DNA of 64,000 nt from Nocardia xishanensis NBRC 101358 (GCF_001613365.1 NZ_BDCF01000008.1:186001-250000); one strand, 5' to 3'. Shown: positions 8,511 through 17,398, numbered from the stretch's first letter. Notes: generated by a model from the sequence alone, not told the origin. A program made the numbers and translations.

Positions 8511-8975
8511 TGGCGGGAGGGCTCCTTACGTGTCGTAACGGCGGCGGAGTCGGGCATGCGACAGGCGACGACGAGCCTGGCGGGCGTCGATTACACGGGG
8601 ATCGAAGTACTTACGAGGTGGCCGGCCGGCGGCGCGCGGCGATATCGCCACCGCGATGCCGGTGCAGGTGGTCGTCGCTTGTCCGGATAGGTGTGCAGCG
8701 CAGGCCAGAGGCGAGTTCGCACTCGCCGTCGATGTTCAATGTCAGCGGGCGCCGAGCGAGTCGCTCGCGATCCCAGCCGCCGGGAGCGCTCCATGGGCCG
8801 GTCGGCGGCGGGGTCACCGCCGAGTCGAGCATCCGCGGTCGTTCGCTTCCGAAACCGCGGCCGAGCCATGTCGATGTCTGTGAAATCTTCTGTGCGGCCA
8901 CGTGATCACGAAAGATGCCGCCTGTGGTCATCGAGGCGAACGGGCTGCGCGTGGCAGCGGCCGCACCCTCGGTAC
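8511..8975. other. Gene-free leader and eroded DNA upstream of the terpenoid operon
   Basis: No convincing gene in 465 bp. The part nearest 8510 must hold the promoter of the mevalonate/terpenoid operon. A small dyad, TTACG-TGT-CGTAA, lies at 8526-8538 directly upstream of the ribosome binding site and could be an operator or chance. Short open frames on both strands here do not resemble known proteins. Confidence 0.5.
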
Positions 8976-9201
8976 GGAGAACGCCGAGCCGACCGGGCTC
9001 GACGCGCATGAGCGCAATTCCTGAGGATCGCCGTTGTCCCCCAAGAGATTTCGTGTCGTTCTCGCACGATCCGGTCTCGTCCACAACCAGCACGCCGTCC
9101 GGATCGCCCGGGTGCTCGTTCACGTACGCGCGCAGATCGTCACGCAACCCGTAGTCGTAGCGCACAGTCTTGCCCAACAGTCGATGCGTACCGTCCATCA
9201 T
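8976..9201 (-). pseudogene. IS701-family transposase remnant
   Basis: About 75 codons on the minus strand match the catalytic core of IS701-family transposases: LRDDLRAYVNEHPGDPDG followed by VLVVDETG, which carries the first catalytic Asp, then TKSLGGQRRSSG. Intact members continue with a KKGTKS-type segment; here the corresponding residues are altered. The similarity fades on both sides, and no N-terminal domain, second or third catalytic residue or terminal repeat can be found. It is a decayed internal fragment of an insertion sequence. Confidence 0.8.
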
Positions 9202-10216
9202 TCAGCCCAGCCACCACCGCAAACCGATCTTCATCCATCGACATAGCGAAAGAGGCTACCCCACAACACAACTGATCGCTCGTTGAAAACAGCAGGAGAT
9301 TTCACAACGAGTCGCGCAGGTGCGCGAGTATGTATCACGTTGTACAACAACGCAACTCAGACAGAGAAGTGACGATACGCGGGCGAGCGGCGCAAGGACC
9401 GCTCCGATCTCGGTCGAGCAGTCCGCAGTGCGGGACTCTTGCCGACTGGGACGGTGGTCGTGCTCGAATCATCAAGTACCACAACGGTGTTACAAGACGC
9501 GAACGTCTCGAGCAAGTCTTGTGAATTGGTTTCTCACGGTGCGGGACGAGTGGTCTCATCGATGCCCACTTCTCGGATAGCAAACGGAGGTTGACCGCTA
9601 CTGTTTGGCAATTGCATTGCGGTCCAATATATTCTGGATACGTTGCCGCCGATTCGGCTATGAGTTGGTTCCAAAATTATTGGTAAATAGCAACTCTCGA
9701 GCTAGCAGATCCTTGGGCGTGATAGCGCCTACCGGACGAACCGTCGCACTGGGCGTCGAACCCGCGATGGCGTCCGCCGCGTCGACCGCCGTGGCGCCGA
9801 CTACGACCTGCCGCTGGTGCCACAGGTCCGCGACGAACTGCCTATCGCGCCCGACACCCGGACGCGGTCCGCGCGACGCGAGCCGTCCTTGCCCTGGGCG
9901 CCGCCGCGGCCACATCGGCGGCCACAGGGCCACATCGGCGGCCACAGCTACCAGGGCACATGACAGGACCGGCAGGCCGCCATAGGCGGTGGATACATGG
10001 AATGGGTCGACTGCGAGGCGCCGACGAGGTCTCCGACGTGGCGATCACGCGCAGGGCCGGCCCGTGCCGGGCGAGGCCGTCCTCGCCGAGATAGGTCGAT
10101 CGACCGATGTGGCTCCTGCGGGTCGGCGAGCATCATTGGCGGCACGGTCTCGATGAACATCGGCTTCGCAACGCGAACGTGAACGAAGTTGTCTTGTAAG
10201 CCGATTCATCGTCGCG
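9202..10216. other. Long gene-free, AT-richer stretch
   Basis: About 1 kb without a recognisable gene. The section around 9250-9720 is visibly richer in A and T than the rest of the window and has no actinomycete codon pattern in any frame. A 19 bp direct repeat (GCCACATCGGCGGCCACAG) occurs twice in tandem at 9909-9927 and 9929-9947. The stretch lies between a transposase remnant and a chimeric pseudogene, so it probably represents decayed or acquired DNA. Confidence 0.6.
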
Positions 10217-10687
10217 GTGTCGGTCAGCCACGGCGCGAACGACTGGCGGCCGATCGCGCAAGGGCAGGCGGCTCCGTCGTTCACGGGTCCGGCGCCCGAT
10301 TACGGCCGGCTGCGTAAGGAGGCGACCGCGAATCTGCCCGGCGGCGGCTCGGTCTGCGTCGGCGCCGCGGAGGACCCCTTCTTCCTCGATCCGCGCGTGT
10401 TCGATCTGCTCTACGGCGGTGATCTGTCCGAGGTCGGTACCGACACACTCACCGGGTACAACGTCGACACCATTGTTTTGCAGGTGCCGAAAAACGATCT
10501 CGCGTTGCGCAACGACCCGGCCCGCAATCCGGTGATCGGGGTGTGGAGCGACACCGAGCGCCGTTCGCTGCAACTGAGCCCTGGCGCCGCGACGTCGGGC
10601 GGTGACTTCGTGCAGGTGTCGCGGTTGGGCAACCCCCTGGTGAACGAGGTCGTCGTCCCGGTCGGGCTGAAGGACGCGTTCAGCACG
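10217..10687 (+). pseudogene. DUF4331 family protein, internal fragment
   Basis: The frame encodes about 157 residues with the DUF4331 pattern: PDYGRLRKEA, an AEDPFFLDPRVFDLL segment, TDTLTGYNVDTIVLQVPK, VIGVWSDTERR, then DFVQVSRLGNPLVNEVVVP. The family's N-terminal region (metal-site HREAP-type start) and its C-terminal third are missing. At about 10687 the similarity switches abruptly, in another frame, to an HD-GYP protein. The fragment therefore ends at a deletion or recombination junction. No function is expected. Confidence 0.85.
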
Positions 10688-11300
10688 ATATCGGCCGGGC
10701 GGCGGTGTCCTCGGCGATCTGGGATCGCCCGGGACCGCTCGGGCCCGGTGACTAGGAACGCGTTCGGCTGCATACGTATTGGACCGACCGGGTGCTGCAA
10801 CGGTGCCCCGGATTGGCGGATCTGCGCGAGATCGCGGCGGGCCACCACGAACGTCTCGACGGCAGCGGCTACCACCGCGGCGTCGGCGGCCACGGCCAGT
10901 CGAAGTCGGCCCGGATCCTCGCCGCCGCCGATGTCTTCGCGGCGCTGACCGAGCCACGACCCCACCGCCCAGCCTTCTCCGCCGACGACGCGGCACAGCT
11001 AAGCTACTCATCGCCGAAGCGACAACGGGCAGGGTGGACATATCCGCCTGCGCCGCGGTGGTGGAGGCGGCGGGTCTACGCAAGTCGCGCACCGAATTCC
11101 CCTGCGGCCTCATCGAACGCGAGGTAGAGGTACTACGGCTCGCCGCACGTGGGCTGTCGAACCGACTGATCGCGGCGGAACTGGTGTTGTCCGAGCGCAC
11201 GGTGGGGCACCACCTCGCACACATCTACGACAAGACCGGCCGCCGCACCCGCGCGGGCGCGGCCGTCTTCGCGATGGAGCACGGCTTGCTACCGGACTGA
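10688..11300 (+). pseudogene. HD-GYP domain / LuxR-type regulator, broken
   Basis: The remains of a protein combining an HD-GYP phosphohydrolase domain with a C-terminal LuxR-type helix-turn-helix. The first frame reads GRAAVSSAIWDRPGPLG, then an in-frame TAG where a Trp codon would be expected, then ERVRLHTYWTDRVLQRCPGL and HHERLDGSGYHRG with the HD-GYP core. Around 11005 the similarity changes frame to GLIEREVEVLRLAARGLSNR and SERTVGHHLAHIYDKTG, an intact LuxR HTH. It has lost its start, carries a nonsense codon and at least one frameshift, and is fused to a DUF4331 fragment. The 3' end is preserved to a normal stop at 11300. Confidence 0.85.
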
Positions 11301-11349
11301 ACCGGCTACTCGGTATTTCGCCCTTCGTGGTGGCCTGGCGAGGGAAGCA

Positions 11350-11904
11350 TCATTCGTCCCAGACTGGGTCGAGTGGCGCATTCCGGTTGAACCACACGAG
11401 TTTTCCGAACAGTTCGAGCGGGTCGAGAGCGACGACCGCCTTTTGCCTGAGGTGGAAGGCGGTGGGCGTCGTACTGTTGCGAAGATAGTGCTGCACAGCG
11501 AGAACCGGCTCGTCACCCTTCCGCGCGGTGTCGACGAGGCGGAAGATTCCGTCGACGTGTCGGCCTTGGAACCCGAGTTTCACGTCGTCGGGGTGCAGGC
11601 CGTGTTCGGAGCCGCCGAAGTCGATCACTCGCCGTGCCCGTCGAAGCTGCGTTCTGTGGGGGTCGAGTCGAACGAAGAACGAATGGATATCAAGGTCTTT
11701 GACTCGATGCTTCCCGCCCGAGGCGTAGTGCAGGGCCGCGCCTTGTGTCAGAGCCGTCATCAGGTATGCGTCCCGGTACTCGTCGAGGTGCGGATTGCGC
11801 TGGAAGAACGTGGCGACCTCGGCGCGGGCGATCGCCGCCAGCCGATGCAGGTGCTCTTCGGTGAGCTGCTCACGCGAGTACTCCGACACGTCAGTGGCTG
11901 CCAT
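11350..11904 (-). CDS. Conserved hypothetical protein, possibly nucleotidyltransferase-like
   Basis: A 184 aa protein with actinomycete codon use. The central segment TQGAALHYASGG followed by VKDLDIHSFF resembles the G-x(n)-D-x-D strand pattern of small nucleotidyltransferase-fold proteins, but this is weak. A conserved LGFQGRHVDGIFR segment follows. I do not recognise a named family. The ATG at 11904 is used because upstream codons to 11943 look non-coding; neither start has a clear ribosome binding site. It stands alone between a pseudogene and the cobalt/nickel transporter. Confidence 0.6.
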   Translation of the reverse strand: MAATDVSEYSREQLTEEHLHRLAAIARAEVATFFQRNPHLDEYRDAYLMTALTQGAALHYASGGKHRVKDLDIHSFFVRLDPHRTQLRRARRVIDFGGSEHGLHPDDVKLGFQGRHVDGIFRLVDTARKGDEPVLAVQHYLRNSTTPTAFHLRQKAVVALDPLELFGKLVWFNRNAPLDPVWDE

Positions 11905-11974
11905 TGTCGCAGTGTAGGCCCCAAGGTTGGTGGGGTCCTTCACATGTCCCGGTGGCGGAGCGGCTCGCGCGGTG

Positions 11975-12685
11975 TCAGCTGAGGCGATGGGCGGCGAGCA
12001 GGTCGGCGTCGCCGAGGATTTCGCCGATGGGGCCGTCCGCGACGATGCGTCCTGCGTCGAGGATCAGCGCGCGGTCGCAGATGCGCTGGGCGTAGGGCAG
12101 GTCGTGGGTCACCAGGACCAGGGTGGTCGGCAGGGACAGCAGGATGTCGGCGAGTTCGCGGCGGGCCACCGGGTCCAGGTTGGCGGCCGGTTCGTCGAGG
12201 ACGAGTACCTCGGGACGGCAGGCCAGGACGGTGGCGAGGGCGGCCCGGCGGCGTTCGCCCAGCGACAGGCGGGTCGGAGAACGATCGGCCCGATCCGACA
12301 TGCCGACCGCGTCGAGCGCGAAACGCACGCTCTCGGTGAGGTGTTCGCCGCGCACACCGAAATTGCCCGGCCCGAACGCGACGTCTTGTTCGACCGTCGG
12401 CATGAACAGTTGGTCGTCGGGGTCCTGGAACACCACGCCGACGCGCTGGCGTATGGCGCGCACGGTGGTGCGGTCCAGGCGGGTCGTGCCGATGTACACA
12501 TCGCCGGAGCTCGCGGTGAGCACGCCGTTGAGATGCAGCATGAGCGTGGACTTGCCCGCGCCGTTGGGCCCGAGGACCGCGACCCGCTCACCGTCGGCGA
12601 TCTCGAGATTCACCCCGTGCAGCGCACCGGTCCCGTCCGGATACGCGAACGCCAGGTCGACAAGGCGCACGGCGGACGCGTTCAC
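11975..12685 (-). CDS. cbiO: Cobalt/nickel ECF transporter ATPase
   Basis: The ABC ATPase subunit that energises metal uptake through CbiM and CbiQ. The 236 aa protein has Walker A GPNGAGKST, the Q-loop FQDPDDQLFMPTVEQDVAFGP typical of ECF ATPases, a slightly unusual signature LSLGERRR, Walker B VLVLDEP and the switch His in THDLPYA. The GTG at 12685 overlaps the cbiQ stop by 4 bp (GTGA), which supports it over the longer frame. It is the last gene of the cbiMQO operon. Confidence 0.93.
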   Translation of the reverse strand: MNASAVRLVDLAFAYPDGTGALHGVNLEIADGERVAVLGPNGAGKSTLMLHLNGVLTASSGDVYIGTTRLDRTTVRAIRQRVGVVFQDPDDQLFMPTVEQDVAFGPGNFGVRGEHLTESVRFALDAVGMSDRADRSPTRLSLGERRRAALATVLACRPEVLVLDEPAANLDPVARRELADILLSLPTTLVLVTHDLPYAQRICDRALILDAGRIVADGPIGEILGDADLLAAHRLS

Positions 12686-13443
12686 CGGGCGACCCACGCG
12701 CCGACACAGACTCCGACCGCGACCGTGGTGGGAAGGCAGGAGAGGAACCATTGCCCGCGCGTGGCCGCAGGTGTGCCGAAATCGGCTATGGTGCCGGTGA
12801 ATCCGCGCGAAAGCATGGCCGAGTGGACCCGTTCCCCTCGTTCGTAGGATCGCAGGAACAGGCTACCGACGCCGCGCGCGGTGGCGCCGATCTGGCGAAT
12901 CGTGCGTGGATCGTCGCCGCGCGAGATCCGTGCCAGGCGCATGCGCGCCGCTTCGTCGGCGATCACGTCCACGTAGCGCAGCATCAGCACCACGATCATG
13001 ACGATCATGCCCGGCACGTGCAGCCTGCTCAGGCCGCCAGGCAGTTCCCGAACGCTCGTCGTTGCCGCCACGGTCAGCGAGATACCCACTCCGAGCGACC
13101 CTTTCGCGATGATGCCCCATGCGGCGTGCAGGCCCGTCGTCGACAGCGAGAGTCCGAGCACGGTCGTCCGCGGTTCGCCTGCCGCGAAGGGCAGCAGGAT
13201 CGCCAGCACGACGAAGGGCAGCTCGATGAGCAGTCGCGGCGCGATCCACCGCGGCGGGATGCGCGCCACGCGCCAGACCGCGACCAAGCCGGCCGCGTAC
13301 AGGGCGAACGGCCACAACATCTCTCGTGGCGTCGCGACCACGGCGAAGACCGTGACCACCGCGCAGACGATCTTCACCTCGGCCGGAGTCCGATGCACCG
13401 GCGAGCTGCCGGGCAAGTGCAGCCGGTGGCTGACGGCGGACAC
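12682..13443 (-). CDS. cbiQ: Cobalt/nickel ECF transporter transmembrane subunit
   Basis: The scaffold membrane (T) component of the energy-coupling-factor transporter. The 253 aa protein has about five hydrophobic helices and the cytoplasmic coupling helices with the Ala-Arg-Gly motifs, seen here as RLARISRG and SAMLSRGF. The GTG start at 13443 directly abuts the cbiM stop, and its end overlaps cbiO. Position and motifs leave little doubt about the family; the choice between nickel and cobalt cannot be made from this subunit. Confidence 0.92.
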   Translation of the reverse strand: MSAVSHRLHLPGSSPVHRTPAEVKIVCAVVTVFAVVATPREMLWPFALYAAGLVAVWRVARIPPRWIAPRLLIELPFVVLAILLPFAAGEPRTTVLGLSLSTTGLHAAWGIIAKGSLGVGISLTVAATTSVRELPGGLSRLHVPGMIVMIVVLMLRYVDVIADEAARMRLARISRGDDPRTIRQIGATARGVGSLFLRSYERGERVHSAMLSRGFTGTIADFGTPAATRGQWFLSCLPTTVAVGVCVGAWVAR

Positions 13444-14505
13444 CTAGGTCGACTCCGATTCGGGCGACGCGCTTCCGGTCTCCGAAACATGTTCGGCCCG
13501 TCGCCGCTCCGACCGTCCGGCTCTGACGAGGCGCACGACAGCGAACAGCGTGGCGAAGGCGGCGGCTACGCCGAGGACGCCCGCGATGCCGGTCAGCCGG
13601 TCGTTGCCGCCGATCGTGTAGTCGGCCAGCGGCGAGTCGGCCAGCGTGTGACTCTCCGCGTTCTGCGCGATGCATTCGCCGTGCAGTTCCTCGGTTCCGT
13701 CGACCTCGACCACGGTGCAGCCGCGTTGCGTCGTGGCGTCGAGCCCGTCGGGTTGCGAACTCGCGGCATAGGAGAGCAAGCCCGCGACGAGGACGGCGAC
13801 GGCGGCGAAACCGAAGAGGAATCCGTTCGCCGGCAGTGCGGCGCGCGGCGTCGCAGGGCGATCGGTGGCGCGGAGCAGATACACGAGGTCGGGGCGGGCG
13901 TTGACGACGGCGATGACGGTGATCGCGGTGACGATGCCTTCGCCGATGCCGATCAATGTGTGCGTGACCAGCATGTACCAGGTGACCGCGCCGACGGTGG
14001 AGCCCGCGGCCCCGCCGATCGCGTATTGGACGACGAAACCCATTGCGGCGCTGACCGTTCCGAGCAGTGCGGCGGCGAATGCGACAGCGCCCACTACGCC
14101 GCGCCTCGGCGCGCGGGGTAGCGATCGGCGCGCGACGAGATAACCGGCCGCTACGCCGATCAACGCCATGTTCGTGATGTTCGTGCCCAGTGCCGTCAGC
14201 CCGCCGTCGGCGAAGAGCAGTGCCTGCACGATCAGCACGATGGCCACGCACAGCGCACCCACGTAGGGTCCGACGAGGATCGCGGCGACCGCTCCGCCCA
14301 GCAGATGCCCGCTCACGCCGGGCAGGATCGGGAAGTTCACCATTTGCACCGCGAAGATGAACGCGGCCACCAGACCTGCCATCGGCGCGGCCCGCTCGTC
14401 GAGTTCGGCACGCGCGCGCCGCGCCGCGAAACCCAGTGCCGCGAGGGCGATTACCGCGAACAACACGGAGGTGGGTGCGTCGACGATGCCATCGCTCATA
14501 TGCAT
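13444..14505 (-). CDS. cbiM: Cobalt/nickel substrate-binding membrane protein CbiM with CbiN-like PDGLE domain
   Basis: The metal-binding (S) component of 353 aa. It starts MHMSDGIVDAP; in this family the His at position 2 takes part in metal binding together with the free N-terminus, so the ATG at 14505 is strongly preferred over longer frames. The conserved MVNFPILPGVSGHLLGG segment follows. After about seven helices, a C-terminal region with QPDGLDATT and a periplasmic loop before a last helix corresponds to the PDGLE/CbiN module, so CbiM and CbiN functions are fused. It is divergent from an ArsR-type regulator gene, with an operator-like dyad between. Confidence 0.93.
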   Translation of the reverse strand: MHMSDGIVDAPTSVLFAVIALAALGFAARRARAELDERAAPMAGLVAAFIFAVQMVNFPILPGVSGHLLGGAVAAILVGPYVGALCVAIVLIVQALLFADGGLTALGTNITNMALIGVAAGYLVARRSLPRAPRRGVVGAVAFAAALLGTVSAAMGFVVQYAIGGAAGSTVGAVTWYMLVTHTLIGIGEGIVTAITVIAVVNARPDLVYLLRATDRPATPRAALPANGFLFGFAAVAVLVAGLLSYAASSQPDGLDATTQRGCTVVEVDGTEELHGECIAQNAESHTLADSPLADYTIGGNDRLTGIAGVLGVAAAFATLFAVVRLVRAGRSERRRAEHVSETGSASPESEST

Positions 14506-14546
14506 GGCCGAGGTGGTGTCGCTCACCTCCCGATACGATACGCGCA

Positions 14547-14572
14547 ACATATGAACAACTGGACCGATATGT
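14547..14572. promoter_or_regulatory. 12-2-12 imperfect dyad, candidate ArsR/SmtB-family metal operator
   Basis: Between the divergent cbiM and arsR-type genes lie two 12 nt half-sites separated by 2 nt: ACATATGAACAA at 14547-14558 and, on the other strand, ACATATCGGTCC from 14572 to 14561. The arrangement and the ATATGAACA core match the 12-2-12 operators known for SmtB/CzrA/NmtR-type sensors. Its position would let one regulator control both genes. Binding by the adjacent regulator is inferred. Confidence 0.65.
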
Positions 14573-14623
14573 AAGCATTGGTGACGACCGGCCCCGTCGA
14601 GGAGAGAACGGCAGAGTAGAACA

Positions 14624-14977
14624 GTGGCCCTCACTCCCCCGCTCGACCCCGAACACGCCAGGCCAGCCGCGCCCGGCCTGGATGTCGCCGGCATCGAACA
14701 CTGGGCCCACCGTTTCGATCTGCTCTCCGACGCCAATCGGCTCCGTCTGCTCGTATGCCTGCATCACACGCCGGATCAGAGCGTGACCGAGCTCGCCGCC
14801 GCCGTCGGCATGACGGCCACCGCCGCGTCGCACGCGCTGCGCCTGCTGCGCTACCAAGGTTGGGTCACCGCGTCCAAGAGCGGCCGAATCGTCCGGTATC
14901 GCCTCGCCGACGAAACGATCCATCGACTCCTGCACTGGATCGGCGCACCCCACGCCCCCGAACCGAGTCCGCTTTGA
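14624..14977 (+). CDS. ArsR/SmtB-family metal-responsive repressor
   Basis: A 117 aa winged-helix protein. The DNA-recognition region SVTELAAAVGMTATAASHALRLLRYQGWV is followed by the beta-wing with SGRIVRYRL. The C-terminal DETIHRLLHWIGAPHAPE contains His residues placed as in the alpha-5 metal site of NmtR/SmtB-type sensors, but the His-rich tail of NmtR is short here. The start is GTG 14624. Divergent orientation from cbiMQO and the 12-2-12 dyad between them suggest it represses the transporter when nickel or cobalt is sufficient. The metal specificity is inferred from context only. Confidence 0.88.
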   Translation: MALTPPLDPEHARPAAPGLDVAGIEHWAHRFDLLSDANRLRLLVCLHHTPDQSVTELAAAVGMTATAASHALRLLRYQGWVTASKSGRIVRYRLADETIHRLLHWIGAPHAPEPSPL

Positions 14978-14987
14978 GCGCAACGGA

Positions 14988-15290
14988 TTACCGGCGGCGG
15001 CCATCCCCGAATCGGTGAGGCTCATGACCCTGGTCCCACAACCCGGCGCACGGCAGCGGTGGCAGATTCGGGTCAACCCGGTCGTCGACAGTGATCACCA
15101 TGTCCTGGCTCGTGTAGTTGCAGGCGAGCAGGTCGGCGACATTCCGTGCTTGTTCCGCCGATGCCCGGTAGTTCAACGTCAAGGCGCCGGACACGATGCG
15201 GATGCGCCGGATTCCCCTCGACAGTCGAGGACCTGGGTGTTCTGGTAGGACGGGCGGAGCGGAATTCCGCCCGTCCATGCTGTCACTCAT
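14988..15290 (-). CDS. Small hypothetical ORF of doubtful reality
   Basis: About 100 codons beginning MSDSMDGRNSAPP, with a plausible central segment GALTLNYRASAEQARNVADL and ITVDDRVDPNLPPLP. The start overlaps the end of an aldehyde dehydrogenase remnant, and a 10 bp inverted repeat lies inside its 5' part. I recognise no family. The segment could be the remains of another gene in this decayed region rather than a functional protein. Confidence 0.3.
   Translation of the reverse strand: MSDSMDGRNSAPPVLPEHPGPRLSRGIRRIRIVSGALTLNYRASAEQARNVADLLACNYTSQDMVITVDDRVDPNLPPLPCAGLWDQGHEPHRFGDGRRR
15248..15276. terminator. Strong hairpin, 10 bp perfect stem
   Basis: GGACGGGCGG at 15248-15257 pairs perfectly with CCGCCCGTCC at 15267-15276 across a 9 nt loop. 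It lies just after the stop of the aldehyde dehydrogenase remnant on the minus strand. No T-run follows on either side, so this is a structural element or terminator without a clear U-tract. Confidence 0.45.
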
Positions 15291-15399
15291 AGGGCGATGT
15301 TCACGGCCTTCGTCCACTCGCCGTCGATAAGCAACTTCTTGCTGCCGGAGAGAAACTCTCGCACTCGGGGATGCGGTTGGACCTTGCTACCGCGGTCAT
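15287..15399 (-). pseudogene. Aldehyde dehydrogenase, N-terminal remnant
   Basis: After AGGAGG and ATG at 15399 the sequence shifts frame once and reads VQPHPRVREFLSGSKKLL then IDGEWTKAVNIAL followed by a stop. VQPHP, then KKLLIDGEW, is the usual N-terminus of NAD-dependent aldehyde dehydrogenases found next to AcoR-type regulators. Only about 35 residues survive of some 500. The retained ribosome binding site and start indicate a deletion inside a formerly intact gene. Confidence 0.7.
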
Positions 15400-15480
15400 C
15401 CTGATGCCTCCTGAAGGTTGCCCTGTTCGCCGTGATCTGAACAACACCAACGCTAAGGACTGCGGGCCGCTGTGAAGTGT

Positions 15481-17235
15481 TCAGGAAGTGGACAATCCGC
15501 CGTCGGTGATGCGCAATGCCTTGAGGCGGGCATACAAAGTGGTGCGGCTTATTCCGAGATCTCGCGCAGCCTTCAGTTTATTTCCCTTGTGCCGGCGCAT
15601 GGCCTCGATAATGGCGTCGAGTTCAGCACGTTCCCGGCCGGACAGGCGCCGCACACGCGAAGCCACGCGGTAGGGCGCCGGAAGATCGCCGACCGTCACG
15701 TCACCCTCGTGCCTGCGCTGCACCACATGCGCCAGGACGGCCTTGAGTTCGTGCAGATTGCCTGGCCAGGGCTGAGCGGAAAGGACCTCGATCACACTCG
15801 GCAGCAGTCGGATTCGCGCGGTGGGATCCAGTTCGCGCACAATGCGTTCCGCGATCGCCGCGAGTTCGGGGCCCCGGTTGCGCAGCAGCGGCATCTCCAC
15901 CCGGCGCAGGCAGACCGCGGCGAGTGCGGCGTGCGCGCCGGCCAGCTCCGACAGTGGCGAAGACGTGAGGATCAGCCGTGGGCCGTGCCCAGCGGAGATC
16001 GCGTCGGTGAGGATGCCAACCGGCGGTTCGGGCAGCAGGTCGATGTTCTCCACGCACAACGTGCCTATGGGTTGGCCGAGCCGCTCGCGCAGCCGCTTCA
16101 CCCACGGCTGCTCGCCCTCGACAGCGATGTCGGCGCAATCACGGAACTCCACCATGTCCTCGCGAGCGAGCCTGCGCGCCTCGGTGCTGCGCCCGGTGCC
16201 GCGCGCACCCGCGATCAAGACGGGCCCGGTGCGCGTCGTGGTCTCGATGTCTCGCCGCGGCGTGAGCCGCACGGGTCGGGCGCCGGGCGACTCGATCGGT
16301 GCGAAGTGGAACAGGGTGCCGCCGCCGGCCCCGGCGATGCGTGCCAGATGAGCGCGCACCACGACGCCGGAGTCGAGCGTGAGGTCGGTGCTGCGGGCAC
16401 CGCTGTCCAGATCGTCGGTCAGCATGCGCAGCACGGCATAGTCGGCCGGGCTCAGCAGATCGAGCGCCGACTTGTTGCTCAATATGATGTCGTCGCCGAC
16501 GGCGGCGACCGCGCGGCGCTGTCGTGAGACCGATTGGAAGGCGGCGAGCAGCGCACGTTCCGAGGCCTTCGCCTGGTCGAGCAGTCGCTGTTCGATGTCC
16601 TCCGCGGCCCGCACGAGGAACGGCGCCAGCAGCGGGTTCATCGCCGGAGACGAGCCGGTGATGTCGAGGACCCCCTCGAGCCGCCGCGTCACCGGGTGCC
16701 GGATGGGATGCCCGTAACAGGTGAACGCCTTGAGCGGTTCGATGTAGTGCTCGGCGCCGTGGACGATGATCCCCTGACGGGTTTCGATCGCCGTGCCCAA
16801 CGCATTGGTTCCGATCTTCTCCTCGGCCAGAATGGCGCCGTCCCTGATGCCCAGCGTATCCAGTGCGGATTCGAATCGTGGATCGTCGAACCAGCGATAC
16901 ACCAAACGGCAGTCACGATCAGCGAGCAAGAGACTGAACCCGGTGCCTGCGAGGGCGCCGGCTATCCGGTCCAGCACCGGCGCCGCAGCTTCGACCAGCC
17001 GGCTAGCGGGATCGAATTCGACCACGGGGAGATCGGCGAATCCGTCGAATTCGGGCTCTACCCCGCTGAGTTTCGAACGTTTCCACGACAGCTCGATTTC
17101 CGGCCGCGTCATCGGCGCTCCGGTATCGGGGCCGGGAATTGTCGACACCCTGCTCCTCACATTTTGTCGCCCCACCGATGTCAAACGCTCCGGCCTGGGA
17201 CCGGATTCATCGGCGGTCGACGCGGCGTCCTTCAT
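15481..17235 (-). CDS. AcoR-type (GAF, AAA-like, Fis HTH) transcriptional regulator
   Basis: A 584 aa activator-like protein. An N-terminal R-E-I-x-x-SW-x-RS motif (RPEIELSWKRSKLSG) and a GAF sensory domain with EEKIGTNALGTAI and CYGHPIRHP come first. A reduced AAA domain (Walker A-like GARGTGRS) and a C-terminal Fis helix-turn-helix follow, where NKLKAARDLGISRTTLYARL is the recognition part. The GAFTGA loop needed to contact sigma-54 is absent, as known for actinobacterial members. Such proteins usually activate adjacent aldehyde/alcohol dehydrogenase genes; here both neighbours of that kind are broken remnants. The ATG at 17235 is chosen over an upstream TTG; an internal ATG at 17112 has a better GGAG site. 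Confidence 0.88.
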   Translation of the reverse strand: MKDAASTADESGPRPERLTSVGRQNVRSRVSTIPGPDTGAPMTRPEIELSWKRSKLSGVEPEFDGFADLPVVEFDPASRLVEAAAPVLDRIAGALAGTGFSLLLADRDCRLVYRWFDDPRFESALDTLGIRDGAILAEEKIGTNALGTAIETRQGIIVHGAEHYIEPLKAFTCYGHPIRHPVTRRLEGVLDITGSSPAMNPLLAPFLVRAAEDIEQRLLDQAKASERALLAAFQSVSRQRRAVAAVGDDIILSNKSALDLLSPADYAVLRMLTDDLDSGARSTDLTLDSGVVVRAHLARIAGAGGGTLFHFAPIESPGARPVRLTPRRDIETTTRTGPVLIAGARGTGRSTEARRLAREDMVEFRDCADIAVEGEQPWVKRLRERLGQPIGTLCVENIDLLPEPPVGILTDAISAGHGPRLILTSSPLSELAGAHAALAAVCLRRVEMPLLRNRGPELAAIAERIVRELDPTARIRLLPSVIEVLSAQPWPGNLHELKAVLAHVVQRRHEGDVTVGDLPAPYRVASRVRRLSGRERAELDAIIEAMRRHKGNKLKAARDLGISRTTLYARLKALRITDGGLSTS

Positions 17236-17398
17236 CTGCGTATTCAAGAATACTCACCAACTTGTGCTCTGTGTCACATCGACGACCGCTGCGGGCCGCT
17301 CGATACGTTGCCTGCCCACCCATGATCGGTGACGCCGGCCACAGTCGAGTGTTCAAAAGTTGGACAGTCCGCCGCCTTGCCGAGAACCGACAAAGGGC

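Noticed and set aside
8611-8960. Continuation of the IS701 frame as more transposase
   Set aside because: No match to the second or third catalytic regions after about residue 75; the frame looks random.
9909-9947. Two 19 bp tandem copies as a possible CRISPR start
   Set aside because: Only two copies with 1 nt between them, no spacers and no cas genes.
14506-14623. Cobalamin riboswitch upstream of cbiM
   Set aside because: The 118 bp gap has no B12-box-like sequence and is filled by the ArsR-type operator and promoters.
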